A stretch of 64,000 bases of DNA from Podarcis raffonei (lineage: Eukaryota; Chordata; Lepidosauria; Squamata; Lacertidae): contig NC_070613.1 in the NCBI RefSeq assembly GCF_027172205.1, positions 26,686,001 to 26,750,000 on the forward strand. Direction: 5' to 3'. The translations under genes were made by a program, and so were the position numbers. The notes below the pieces were generated by a model. The model did no database searches. It had not been told where the DNA came from and saw only the letters and a list, made by a program, of their open reading frames with translations. Below, one piece after another: positions 10,269 through 20,827 of this stretch (position 1 is its first letter; the number at the start of each line of letters is the position of its first letter).

Positions 10269-12269
10269 CACACCAGGACGACAACTTTCAGCAAAGGAAA
10301 ATAACGGACTTCTTTAAGGGAGTGTCCTTGCCGCATAAGAGCCCCCCACAAGAATTTAAATGGCCGTTAGCTGGACAACCCAGAAAACCACCAATATCGA
10401 TCCTCTGTTGGAACATCGCTGGCTGGTGTAGGAAAAAATGTGACCCAGAATTCCAGTCATATATCAACTCGTTTCATATCATTCTATTGCAAGAAACTTG
10501 GGAGGAGGGTGAAATTGTCATAAACGGATTCGACTTACTATCCCTTCCAGCTTGCCCCTCCCAGAAAGGAGGACGGCCGAAAGGTGGTCTAGTAATTGGT
10601 ATCTCACTGAAGTTGCATTTCAAATTTTCATTAGTTTTGACTGCTCCCCCTTATGCTTTATCCGGGTTGATGTCGGGGGGGAAGTATCACTGCTAATCTC
10701 CAATGTCTACCTCCCGCCAGGGGGTTCGTCCCTTGAACTGCATGATAGATGGGAAATATTAGAAGATCATTTAGTATCATGCCGAGTCAAATATTCCAAT
10801 AGCCAATCCTTAATTGGTGGTGACTTTAACGCACGTATAGCAGCAAATTGGGCCGATTTAACTAAAGCTAAATGGTGGACTGCTCCATGCCTCGACAATT
10901 ATGATTTGAGACATGCCCTAGGGAGAGCCTCAAAAAACTCTAAAGTAAATGAGGCTGGAGTACTTCTTTACCAAAAGGCTATTCGCTTAAACCTAGTACC
11001 CCTGAATGGTTGCTGCCCTCCTGATATACCGGGGGAGTATACCCACCTAGGCATAAAATCAAACAGTGTACTAGATTACCTTTTAGCCTCGAGTGACCTG
11101 ATTTCGAAAGCTCTCTCTTTTAAGATTGGCAATATTCAGTTCAGTGACCACCTTCCACTTGCTGCTACATTTGACCTAGACTGGCATGGGGAAGAGAACA
11201 GTCATCCAACTCAATTAGATACTAACGCAGAAAACCCGGTAGAGGGTATTAATACGGCATTACGAGTGAAGGGTATAAAGTGGTCTGTAACGCAGGCTCA
11301 AAAATATTCTGAATTTTTTCAGCAGGAGATCATACAAACCTATTCAGCCCTTGGCATAACCTCATATGAACACAATCAAACTATTAATCTATTTGCCAAT
11401 CTGTTGAATGACCTCACGTCATTCTTTACTGTCCCAACCCACCAGGCAAATTGGGCCCACTCCAAGACAGGTGCACTGTGGTTTAACCGTAATTGCAAAC
11501 AAGCCAAACAACATCTCTGTGCTATTTATAATGATTACAAATCCTCAGGGGCGACTACGCTTCCCAAGGAGTACTATCAGGCAAAATCAGCTTACAAATA
11601 TGTGCAAAAAAAGGCCAAACAGGAATGGCAACTGAACCGCTGGCAAGCACTTATAGCTGCCTCAAGTACCCATAATTCCCGGAAATTCTGGCTGTTGGTT
11701 AACAGAAAATCTAAAAGATACCCCTTAACAGTTATTCCTGCCCCAGTTTGGGAATCCTTTCTAAGGAACTATTTTGCCTTACCAGACCTTAATATTAATA
11801 CAATCGATGGATTCTATGAGCAGCTCCCTCTTTGGCCACCCACTGACCCGGAAGAAATCCACGGACTCATTTCTAATCTTAAAACCGGAAAAGCCCCCGG
11901 TCCTGACCTAGTCCCGGCGGAAGCTATAAAACTTCATGCAGACTGGTGGGCGAAAATCCTGGCCGCTACTTTTGATGCCGTAAACAACAGTGGGAAGGTA
12001 CCAAGAATATGGAAGGATGCGATTATTGTTCCAATTCATAAAAAGGGCTCGACAGATGATCCAGGAAAATCAGTTTATTGTCATTAATTGGGAAAATATA
12101 TGCACGGTTCTTGTTAACTAAGCTTACTAAGTGGGCTGAAGAGAACCTGATTGGGCCTGAACAGGCTGGTTTTAGACCGAATCAGTCAGTGGTTGATCAT
12201 GTCTTAGTTTTATACCACCTTGCCCGGAAATATTCCTCCCCAAATAGAGGCCAACTTTGTGCGGCCTTT

Positions 12270-12307
12270 ATTGATTTAAAGTCCGCTTATTGATTTAAAG
12301 GCCGCTT
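12270..12307 (+). repeat. 19-bp tandem duplication in the reverse transcriptase
   Basis: ATTGATTTAAAGTCCGCTT (12270-12288) is followed directly by a copy with one difference (12289-12307). It lies in reverse transcriptase motif A, duplicates the segment that codes for the IDLK residues, and shifts the frame by one. Confidence 0.9.
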
Positions 12308-14031
12308 TTGACAGCATCCCCAGAGGATTACTTTGGGGAAAATTAGCCCGATGGGGAATAGACAAAAGACTTTTGTGGCTAATAACTAAATTGCATGACG
12401 GATCGGCCGCTAGGGTGAGAATCACTCCGGCCGGTGACCTCTCAAATTCAGTAACTATCAATAGAGGTGTTCGTCAAGGATGTATCCTTGCTCCGACCCT
12501 TTTTAATCTATTTATAAGTGATATGAGGGCGCCTCTGATAGATTCTCAAGAAATGATCCACGCCCCCCGTCTTGCCCAATATCGTTGCCCCCTTCTACTC
12601 TATGCAGATGACGCAGTGATCCTATCCTTCTCAAGAGTCGGCCTTAGGAGGGCATTAAAAATTTTCGATGTTTACTGCAAATCAAATTTTCTTACAATTA
12701 ACCATGTTAAGTCCAAAGTCCTAATTTTCACCGAGTCGAAAAACCTATAATTGGAGAATAGACGGAAAAGCTATTGACCAAGTCTTTAAATTTCAGTACT
12801 TGGGAGTCCTTCTCCAACACAACATGGGCTGGAAGGTCCATCTTGCATATGTATTAAACAGAGCTAAAGCCCTTTCCTTTGCGCTACTGCGTTTTTTCTT
12901 TTCAGATGGGGCTTTCCATATTCCATCAGTGTTAAAAGTTTTCAAGGCAAAGGTGATTGCAACAATAGCATATGCAATCCCAATATGGGGGTCCTTTGTT
13001 AATCTAACCCATTTGGAGGTAATCCAAAACCAGCTTCTAAGAAGGTTGCTAAAATTACCCAGGTGTGTAAGCAATACTGCTATACGACTGGAACTAAATG
13101 TTACATCTCTAGAAACCACATTATGGAAATGCATCCTCTGTTACTGGTTGGCATTATGGCATAAACTTCCAAATCTCCACTTGATACAGTGTCTCTGGAG
13201 AGATGACTTCCCTAGCCCCTGGGCAAAAATAATACATGGGAAACTTGTGTCCCTAGGACTATCTCCATCTGAACTATTAAAATTGGATTTAATTTCTGCC
13301 AAGAGAATTATAACTCACAAATTAGAGGAGATGGATTTACAATTTAATATTGCGACAGGTGGTGGCACCTGTTCGCCGATAAACCTTGGCTTAACACCAC
13401 CAACAAAACTTCCATCTTATTTAACTACCTTATCTGTGGTGACGCACAGGTATGCCTTTATAAAGGCTAGATTCAATGTTTTCCCATCAAACGTGTTGGG
13501 TAACAGACTCTCCAACGGACAGATCTCACTCCTCTGTGACTGTAAAAGTGGATCTATAGAATCGTTATATCATATAATCTTCTGTTGTCCATTACATTCG
13601 GCTTCACGGTCCAAGTTTCTGGCCCCATATTTATCGAGAATTGCTGACGGACCTCAGGAAGCCCAAATAATATACTTATTAAACGACGAAGATACAAGTA
13701 GATCCCTTGCAGTCGCTAGATACCTGATTAATGTTTTATTTCAAAAGAGGAGAAATGGATCACTGTATGACTCTGACAGCTTAGCTAAACTTAAGAACCA
13801 TCAATAAGTGCCAGAACTAAGACGCATACCCCCCAAAATCTGATGGATTTGAATTGCGGTTTACATAGAGGGAGCTTATTGTGTATAGTGTTTACTTAAC
13901 TGAAGTAAAATTGGTTTTATATGGGTGTTTTAACTTGGAACTGTTTAAATTGTATTGTTTATGGATAAATTTTGATGTATTGTTTTCGATATGGGCCAAT
14001 GGCCGCAATAAATCTATAATGAATGAATGAA

Positions 14032-14276
14032 AAGCAGCTACAGGAGAGCTATGAGATTCAGGTGAGGGTCAGATGCCTTGTCAATCCCAGCAGGTATATA
14101 AGAGGACGACCCAGCTTTAGCCCTTCCCCCAGTATGTCACACAACCATGCACCCTGGAATGAAAAGAACAGTCAAAGTGCTCATGTGGACTAACCCTAAC
14201 TCTTAGTAATCTGCTCTTCCCTAGAATTTTCCTGTACTTTGTACTCTCAGTGATATCATGCTTCTAGCACACATTA
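14032..14276. mobile_element. LTR-like fossil (copy 1), split by the LINE
   Basis: This 245-bp segment, together with about 30 bp left of the LINE (9600-9628), matches 47736-48187 closely, and its first part matches 60702-60774. It includes GTATATAAGAGGAC, a TATA-like signal about 180 bp before the right end, and its ends read TGG... and ...TACA, as expected of an LTR of about 270 bp. No poly(A) signal is evident and orientation is uncertain. The right end is cut at a TA by a Tigger-type piece. Confidence 0.5.
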
Positions 14277-14440
14277 CAGTCATACCTCGGGTTACAGATG
14301 CTTCAGGTTGCATTTTTTTGGGTTGCGGACCGCCGAAACCCAGAAGTAGCGGAACGGGTACTTCCTGCTAAATGGCGCTTTGCACATGCACAGAAGTGCC
14401 GAATCGCAACCTGCGCGGCCTGCCCAGCATGGAAGACTTG
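14275..14440 (+). mobile_element. Truncated Tigger-type element
   Basis: It starts at a TA with CAGTCATACCTCGGGTTAC, the same kind of end as the Tigger MITEs in this window. The following GGGTTGCGGACCGCCG and CACATGCACAGAAG belong to a different subfamily from the 242-bp copies. No matching right end is found; similarity fades after about 14430. Confidence 0.6.
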
Positions 14441-14559
14441 TGTATAGTACGCAGATCTGAAAGGGCCACAAAGGGTAAACCACCCAAAAAGGTATGCTGA
14501 AGAGTTTGCTAAAACAGTCATAGCAGATACAGCTGTTGTTAGTAACTCAGAGAAGGTTT

Positions 14560-14705
14560 GGGAACCTTCAAGCTTCCAAGAGGTCCAAAGTTTAACCTCA
14601 GAGAGGATGCTGAGCCATAGTTAAATGCCATGAAGGCTGAACCTGATTGCTTAGAGAGGAACAAGACTTGGGAACTAGTTCCAGGCCTGCCCAGGCCACA
14701 AAAGG
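14560..14705 (+). mobile_element. Ty1/copia polymerase fossil fragment
   Basis: The translated signature EPDCLERNKTWELVPGLP (14634-14687) matches the well-known start of the Ty1/copia reverse transcriptase region (a Leu-x-x-Asn-x-Thr-Trp-Glu-Leu-Val pattern). The bases before it fit the segment that normally precedes this motif. About 150 bp survive. The fragment is broken, and no LTR can be assigned to it with confidence, although the LTR-like sequence ends about 280 bp upstream. Confidence 0.6.
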
Positions 14706-14719
14706 TTTACAAAGTTCAG

Positions 14720-16265
14720 TTATTGCAAAAGTTTTTCAGTGTTAATTTTATGCATTTTAAAAAAATCACCATGGTATTTAACAATAATACCTTATATCCT
14801 TTAGAGGAGAAATCATGATTTGTAAAATATTAAATACCCATCATCATCCTTGGCTTCACTCAATTTTGTTTATAAAACTCTTCCATTTTCTTCTAGTTGT
14901 GAGGGTGGGGGATGGGGAGGGGCCTCACAAGTGGAGTAGCCTAGGACCTCTCTGCATCTAAATCCAGCCCTGGTTGTGAGCTACTCAGATTCACATTGCT
15001 GTAGCAGGAAGGGTTGAAACACGTCGCCTAGACATAGTTCTGTATGAATCAGCTTAAATATAGATCAGATTCCCTTAAAACATCCTGCCAAGTAGCAAGA
15101 AGCCTCTGGCTATAATAGATTTTCTGCTAATTTACACCTGCCTAAATTGAAAGTTGAATCAGGCCTTCCACTCAAATTGTTATCTAAAAGATCTCATGAA
15201 AAATTGCCTGATAGCATATCTTCCCAGCCCAAGATGTGGTAAGATATAGCAAATACATAGAAACAAGATACTATTTTGCATAAATGCCCACCATTTCATG
15301 CAAGGCATTGTAAGCATTTCATATTCAAACCAGCAAGCAGAGGGTTGATAGTGAATGCAAGCAATTATCAAGTGTCCTCAAGGGCAGTCATGGTTTGGGT
15401 TTTCCTTGTTTAAAAACAAACACACACGCAAAAAACTTTCCTTTCTTGATATAGGCTTCACTGTTTCTGCCTCGGAAATTGTTATGCAGGACTTGAGGAG
15501 CTGTTGAAAATTTCATGACATTTGTACTTGAAAGGCATAAAAGGTAACAGCATAGGTTTCCGAACATACCTTGGATTAAAACCCATTAGTGTCACAGCAT
15601 ACGTATGATTCATACAGGACTATATTCTAGTGCCTTGTATGATTCATGGCATACTGACTTGTGGCAACATGCAGAGCAGTTAATTACTGTTTTGCAGCAG
15701 TGTGTGTGTGTGACCCTGATTTTTAGAAAAGGATTTAGGAGCTGTGAGACGGCCAGGTGTGTCCCCCCCTTTTCCCCCTCTGAACAACTCTAATGTATCC
15801 AGAAGGAATACACTTGAAAAGTATCCATAATGAGTATTTATTTAGATGTATTTAAAAAACACACACCATAATTTCCCTTTCTGTTTTAAAGCTGCGTATG
15901 TAGGTCTGAGGCATAGCTTTTTATTATTATTCCTGCAACAAGACTTCAATTGTCTGTACATTTGGAAACAATTACGCTGTTTCGTGTGGTAATATTCCGA
16001 GGCTATCCCCAGTGTAATTTGAATATCCTATTGGCCGTTTGCAGGGGATTGCACTGAATAAAGGTTTGAGTCACTACAGAATGTTTGAATATTATAATGG
16101 AATATATTTATATGTCTACTGCAGATGAGGTAAATGTTTGTTGTAGTCAGTTTTATGGGACTTGAATCCCAACTGCAGACTTACCATTGATGAGTGTAAC
16201 GTAAGGACTAGCCAGATACATAAAGATGTTCTACCTACACTGTCAGAGGCAGTATGTCTCTGAAC
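14720..16265. other. No recognised feature
   Basis: About 1.5 kb of AT-rich sequence with short motif-free frames and a small GT run at about 15700. Confidence 0.45.
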
Positions 16266-16636
16266 AGGTAAAAGGTAAAGGTAAAGGACCATTGGACGGT
16301 TAAGTCCAGTCAAACTTGACTACGGGGTGCGGCGCTCATCTCGCTTCAGGCCAAGGGAGCAGGCGTTTGTCCTCAGCTTTCCGGGTCATGTGGCCAGCAT
16401 GACTAAATCGCTACTGGTGCAACAGAACACCGTGGTAAGTGCCAGCGTGCACGGAAATACTGTTTACCTTTCCGCTGCAGCAGTACCTATTTATCTACTT
16501 GCACTGGTATACTTTTGAATTACTAAGTTGGCAGAAGCTGGGACAGAGCAATGGGAGCTCACCCCATCACGCTGAACTTGAACTGCAGTCAGCAAGTCCA
16601 AGAGGCTCAGTGGTTTAGACCACAATGCTGCCCGCT
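16266..16636 (-). mobile_element. Sauria-type tRNA SINE, antisense
   Basis: The reverse complement begins with a tRNA-like head (complement of GTGGTTTAGACCAC at 16611-16624). It continues through TAGATAAATAGGTAC, the GTAAACAGTATTTCCGTGC module and CTTTGGCCTGAAGCG, and ends in a TTTACCTTTACCTTTTACC tail at 16270. Order and tail match the better copies at 36140 and 52039. The body is more diverged, so this is an older copy or another subfamily. Confidence 0.75.
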
Positions 16637-16671
16637 CTGAATGCCAGTTGCTGGAAATCACAAGCAGGGAG

Positions 16672-16768
16672 AATGCTGTTGTGCTCAAGTCCTGCTTATG
16701 GACTTCCTACAGATGCTGGACTACATGATCCATTGGCATGATCCCACAAGTTCTTATGCTCTTATGAG
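16672..16768 (-). repeat. Dispersed repeat, antisense copy
   Basis: The reverse complement contains GGATCATGTAGTCCAGCATC and GTCCATAAGCAGGACTTGAG, matching the order of modules in the plus-strand copies at 19950 and 51270. Confidence 0.5.
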
Positions 16769-16769
16769 T

Positions 16770-17520
16770 AGTTCACATGTCAACTGTACATGTGGCCAAC
16801 TGCTTTTTTCCCCTTTTTTCTTTGCTCATGTATAAGACAAGGGAAAATGCAGCATGGCATAAACAATATTTTTTATGCAACATGGAGCAACAGTGTGCAA
16901 AATCACGTTTTGCACTCATGATGACAGACAGATCAGATGAACCATTGATGTGCAGAATACAATCTAGGCTGAAAAAATAACTAACTCCATGTGCAGCACC
17001 TACAACAGTAGCTTTAACTTATATTAGCCCATAGATCATATGTTCAATCATTTACAAGACCAGGAGCTACAAGAAGTTCCAAAATGTTATCACCTTGTGG
17101 TGGGGAAAATGTGGTATATGGAACCGTTTACTATAATTGGGATCTTTGCTGTATTTGTAAGCAGGAAGAATCCTGGTTGTGTGTTATGGTGATGTAAACT
17201 CAGTGGCCTCTTTCAGATGTCATACTAAACTATAGCAATTTGCCCAAACATGGCCAATATGTGCAGTAGCTAGCTAAGAATTTGTTCAAAATGCAAACTC
17301 CCACTGTCCCTGATCCTAGCCAATGCACATTCATCTTTTGTACACAACATATACACGTACATGTTCCAAGATACAGATTGTGTGAAATGCACCCACACAT
17401 GTGCAATTTTTATAAGTGATGGGTCAGTACAGATGAACATGTGAAGGTTGTGAGTAATGACAGCAGGTTCACTTCTGACCCCCTTCCTATCCACTTACTG
17501 CTTGTCTGAAGAGTGCTTTT
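16770..17520. other. No recognised feature
   Basis: About 750 bp with no gene or named repeat. Confidence 0.45.
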
Positions 17521-17575
17521 GCCTATGGTTAAGAGGTTTGCTTATGGTTAAGAGGTTTGCCTATGGTTAAGAGGT
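17521..17575. repeat. 19-bp tandem repeat, about 2.9 units
   Basis: GCCTATGGTTAAGAGGTTT (17521-17539) is followed by a copy with one change (17540-17558) and a third, partial copy (17559-17575). The third copy is cut by the SINE that starts at 17576. Confidence 0.9.
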
Positions 17576-17762
17576 CCCGCTCCGGCAGGAAGGTAAACGG
17601 CGTTTCCGTGCGCTGCTCTGGTTTGCCAGAAGCGGCTTAGTCATGCTGGCCACGTGACCCAGAAGCTGTACACCGGCTCCCTCGGCCAATAAAGTGAGAT
17701 GAGCGCTGCAACCCCACACCTAATGGTCAGGGGTCCCTTTCCCTCTACCTTTAAGAGGTTTG
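17576..17762 (+). mobile_element. 5'-truncated Sauria-type SINE
   Basis: 175 bp (17576-17750) begin inside the body (CCCGCTCCGGCAGGAAGGTAA), skip the tRNA-like head, and end TAATGGTCAGGGGTCCCTTT plus a CCCTCTACCT tail. TTAAGAGGT before (17567-17575) is repeated after the tail (17751-17759, continuing TTG like the tandem units). This target duplication fits LINE-mediated insertion and 5' truncation. Confidence 0.85.
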
Positions 17763-18477
17763 TTGTGTGGAGTCCATGCATTTAAAAATAATTCTGTTGA
17801 AATTGTTGTTCCATTTTAAACATTATCCATCTTCCCAAAGTTTCAGTCGGTGATTAGTCAAGTCACAAACACATACCATCCAATAGCAATTTAACTAGAA
17901 AGCATTGTAACTTCACCATCTAATTCATTCAATTAAACAAAACTTTCAAGCATTGGTTGCATCTTTCCAAAAAGTCCAGTATCTCACAGTATCAAATCCT
18001 ACAGCAGGTTATGATGAGACTTTTGGAAAGCTGAACTATAATGTTGGTGCAGTGAAGAGGCTAAACTGAGGTTCAGTTGCACAAGTTTGCTAGCTCACAG
18101 ATGAGGATTGTCAATCATAGTGGTGCCCTGAGCAGTCTCTTTCAAAAATGGGAAACATAAATATCTGGGCTTGAAAGGCAAAACGGAGGTGTTGAATTTT
18201 CAGAACTTGATAGGAAATGCATTTTAAGTGCTCAGCCTCTTACTCAGCAAAGTAAACAGCTAGCAGATGTCACTCTTTCCAGGTGGTCTAACATCTAGCA
18301 ATTAGCCAAACCCCCTTTCCCCTTTTAATATAAAGCTGATACTCAGAAACTACATACAGATGTGACCTCATGCAAAAGTAAAGGCCTGACTATTCAGATT
18401 TAGAAAAGAGGCCACCAGTTGAGTTGCTGGTGCTGCTACCTTGAAATATACAGGTCAAAGGAGTCGTATAGCATAGG
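17763..18477. other. No recognised feature
   Basis: About 700 bp of AT-rich sequence with no recognised element. Confidence 0.45.
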
Positions 18478-18552
18478 GGGCTGCCTTATACAAGGTCAGT
18501 TGACCATGCATTTAGCCTAATATTGATTGCTCACCTGTCCAGTAATGGTCTT
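18478..18552 (-). mobile_element. MIR-like SINE 3' fragment, antisense
   Basis: GGGGGCTGCCTTATACAAGG followed by TAGCCTAATATTGATTGCTCACC matches the antisense 3' part of the family seen at 2979. It lies head-to-head against a plus-strand copy that begins right after it. Confidence 0.5.
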
Positions 18553-18554
18553 CC

Positions 18555-18830
18555 ATATGAAACACCTGCTTTACATGCAGAAGGCCACAGGAACAATCCT
18601 GGGCATCTCCAGACAGTGTGGGGAAAGACATCTTTTTGAAATGGGGGGTCACTATCAGTCAGTGTAGACCAGGAATGAGAAAACTGTAGCCCTCCAGATG
18701 TTGGTGGACCTCAGCTCCCATCAGTCCCAGCCATCTTGGTCAGGGAAGCTCACAGTTGTAGTCCACAGGCTCCCCATTTCTGGTATAAACAATACTGAGC
18801 TAGATAAATTGGTATTATCAAAAATTATGT
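18555..18830 (+). mobile_element. MIR-like SINE split by a hAT MITE
   Basis: The left part (18565-18669) has CTGCTTTACATGCAGAAGG, CCTGGGCATCTCCAGA and CAGTCAGTGTAGAC. The right part resumes after the MITE with AATACTGAGCTAGATAAATTGG. Joining the sides across the insertion gives the unbroken order seen in the copy at 22592 (CAGTGTAGACAATACTAAG). Confidence 0.75.
18662..18790. mobile_element. hAT-type MITE nested in the SINE
   Basis: A 113-bp element (18670-18782) has CAGGAATGAG and CATTTCTG ends and the interior CCTCCAGATGTTGG / GTAGTCCACAGG. Flanks are GTGTAGAC and GTATAAAC (6 of 8 bases). The left flank equals the intact SINE sequence, so the right copy is the mutated one. Confidence 0.75.
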
Positions 18831-19949
18831 CCCTATTACATGTTATTTTAACTGGAAAAGCTACCAGTTGAACTTAGGACCTTCTGCATGTACATCAAGT
18901 TCTTTGCCACTGATTTTTGGCTCCTCCCCATGACAGGTCCAGCTATCCCATGTTACTAACTGAGGGAGGAAAGAGGATGAAGTGGTTCCTGAACAGCAGA
19001 AGACTTCTAAAGATGTGGCCTTTACCCCAGAGATTTAGTTTAGACAATTTCATGCTTCAAAAACATTCATCACATATTGGAAGCAAGATGGCAACTGAAA
19101 CAAAAGTCATTTTCCATGTAAGATCAGTCTCAGAAAGTTGGTAAACAGGAGACTTTTTTGCAGAAAGCTTCCATGTACTTAACTCACAGTACTGGGTTTC
19201 CAAGTTAGAATTTTTCCATGCTAGAATCTTCCTAGTTATAATCCAACACATGTGGCTATGCTGCACTGCAGAGCAGCCACTACACTGTACTGGCATAGGA
19301 TAAGCTGGCATTACCTGAAACTTAGTTGCTTATTTCTATCTAGGAAATCCTTGTTCCACAGTTCATTTTTGGAACATGTACCGGTATTTCTCAAGGCTGA
19401 AATACTTGTTTTTCTCAGCTGTTGGAATTTACTCCCTTCCTTCCTTCAGTTTCACAGCAAGTCTTGCCTGAGGCAGCTCGTGTAGCTGACTCTTCCAGTT
19501 ACCTTCTGACTTTGTCCTGGCACTATCAGCCCAAGATTTATGATTAATCGGTATCTGGAAACATAAAAATAAGAAAAATGTCCCCCTCCCCATACATCAT
19601 TTCATCATCTTGTATCAAGACAAACTTGTTAGTTGTAACCTGTCCATCCCCAAAGCGCCAGCCTGACAACAAAATACTATTCCCCCCCCCTTTAACAATA
19701 AATTATCTACTTCTAATTTCAGTCAAGCATCCACAATGATGCTATTGCCAGATCTTCCAGAAGTCTGCACTCAGGATCAAACCACACATTATGTTAATGT
19801 GATTTCTGTGAAATAAATTGAAGGTGCCCTGTTTCATAACTTAGATATCCACCCCAAGTATGTAACATGGGAAACAGGGTTTAGCACATACCCCCAATCT
19901 CACAGTCCCAATGAGAATTGCCTGTGAAGTTGTTCTTTGGTTCCATGGA
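18831..19949. other. No recognised feature
   Basis: About 1.1 kb. A C-run at about 19681-19690 is the only low-complexity spot. Short frames carry no motif. Confidence 0.45.
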
Positions 19950-20115
19950 ACAGGAACATAAGGAGAACCCTACTTGATCATGCCAAAGTCCAGCATTCTC
20001 TTCTCACAGTGACCACCAGATGCCTCCAGGAAGCCCACAAGCAGGACCTGAATGTAACAGCTCCCTCCCCACTTGTGGATCCTAGCAACTGGTTTCAGAA
20101 GCAATGTCATGGCTT
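19950..20115 (+). repeat. Dispersed repeat, sense copy
   Basis: The order CTACTTGATCATGCCAAAG, CCAGCATTCTCTTCTCACAG, GGAAGCCCACAAGCAGGACC and AGCAACTGGTTTCAGAAGC matches the copy at 51270 and, in reverse complement, 9498 and 16672. Family not named. Confidence 0.6.
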
Positions 20116-20781
20116 CTGTAGAACCATCCAGGACCTATAGCAAGATCTGTCACAGAAGGAAAGGGATTCATAGGTCAGAGGTGAGGAGAACCCAAGCAAG
20201 GTGTTTCCAGCCCTTTGTTGTTGGACATCACAGAAGAAGAGGGGGAACCACACCCCAGCTATGAAACTGAACTACGGTAATTATCCAGACTTCAATATTT
20301 AATGGAGAATGAAACATACATATTGAAAAGGGTTTTTTTATAAGGCTGAAAACCACACCTAAATGCGGGAAAATATTAGCTGTAATTGTGTTACAAGTTT
20401 GAGGGCATGGGCTATATGCTGAGACTGTTCAAATTCCTGGATCCAGCAAATGTTAAAATCTAAGCAAGGATTAAAATTCCTGAAATAGCCAGGCTAGGTT
20501 CTTGGTGAAATAATGGCCTAAATATGGGTTGTTGAGGTAACAAAGCAAGTAGCTCTGTGCCAGAAAACAAACGTGTGGGTCCCAATCCCTCAAATGGCTG
20601 GTACTTAGAAAGACAAGGGCCAGAGCTGAGAGTTGTTTGAGCTAGAAACTAAAAGCTGGAAGCAGGCTAAGAAGCCAGAGAGATAGAGCAATGCCTGATT
20701 TCTGTTAGAATCCAAGACTGTGGCTATGGAAGAAGCAAGACTCTCTTGAGGAGTTAATGCTGTGGACCCCTCTATGGTAGG

Positions 20782-20783
<2 letters not shown>

Positions 20784-20822
<39 letters not shown>
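20784..20822. repeat. (GT)n microsatellite
   Basis: About 39 bases of alternating GT. It creates His/Thr-repeat open frames on the minus strand that are artefacts. Confidence 0.95.

Positions 20823-20827
<5 letters not shown>

Larger units (their letters stand above)
9634..13807 (+). pseudogene. LINE polyprotein: endonuclease and reverse transcriptase, frame-disrupted
   Basis: The start chosen is the ATG at 9634. The N-terminal region (to about 10390) is low in conserved features but has an 11-residue repeat (10203-10268) and a PIP-box, QRKITDFF, at 10292-10315. Endonuclease: LCWNIAGW (about 10403), LLQETW (about 10486), VYLPPGG, IGGDFNAR (about 10817) and SDHLP (about 11142). Reverse transcriptase: KTGKAPGPD (about 11882), GFRPNQS (about 12169), FIDLK plus AFDS for motif A, GVRQGCILAPTLFNLF (about 12466), YADD at 12601-12612, LTINHVKSK, and FQYLGV (about 12793). 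The C-terminus has a CDC...YHIIFCC cluster (about 13540-13590) like the zinc knuckle of other LINEs. The frame changes about six times, near 9840-9900, 10110-10190, 10640, 12080, 12288 and 12745. The change near 12288 comes from a 19-bp tandem duplication. Such a copy cannot make the full protein. Confidence 0.85.
9616..14044 (+). mobile_element. Nearly full-length APE-type LINE (Vingi/I-group-like)
   Basis: A 4.4-kb non-LTR retrotransposon (9629-14031) is bounded by a 13-bp target duplication, AAGCAGCTACAGG, at 9616-9628 and 14032-14044. It has a long decayed coding region, a 224-bp 3' UTR with AATAAA at 14007-14012, and a TGAATGAATGA tail instead of poly(A). The first ATG is only 5 bases from the 5' junction. 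It has one long coding region with an N-terminal apurinic-type endonuclease, a YADD reverse transcriptase and a Cys/His-rich C-terminus, and no obvious RNase H. That domain order plus a short tandem tail suggests the Vingi/I group; other I/Jockey-type clades remain possible. It sits inside the LTR-like sequence continuing at 14032. The clean duplication implies a moderately young insertion, despite several frame changes. Confidence 0.85.
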
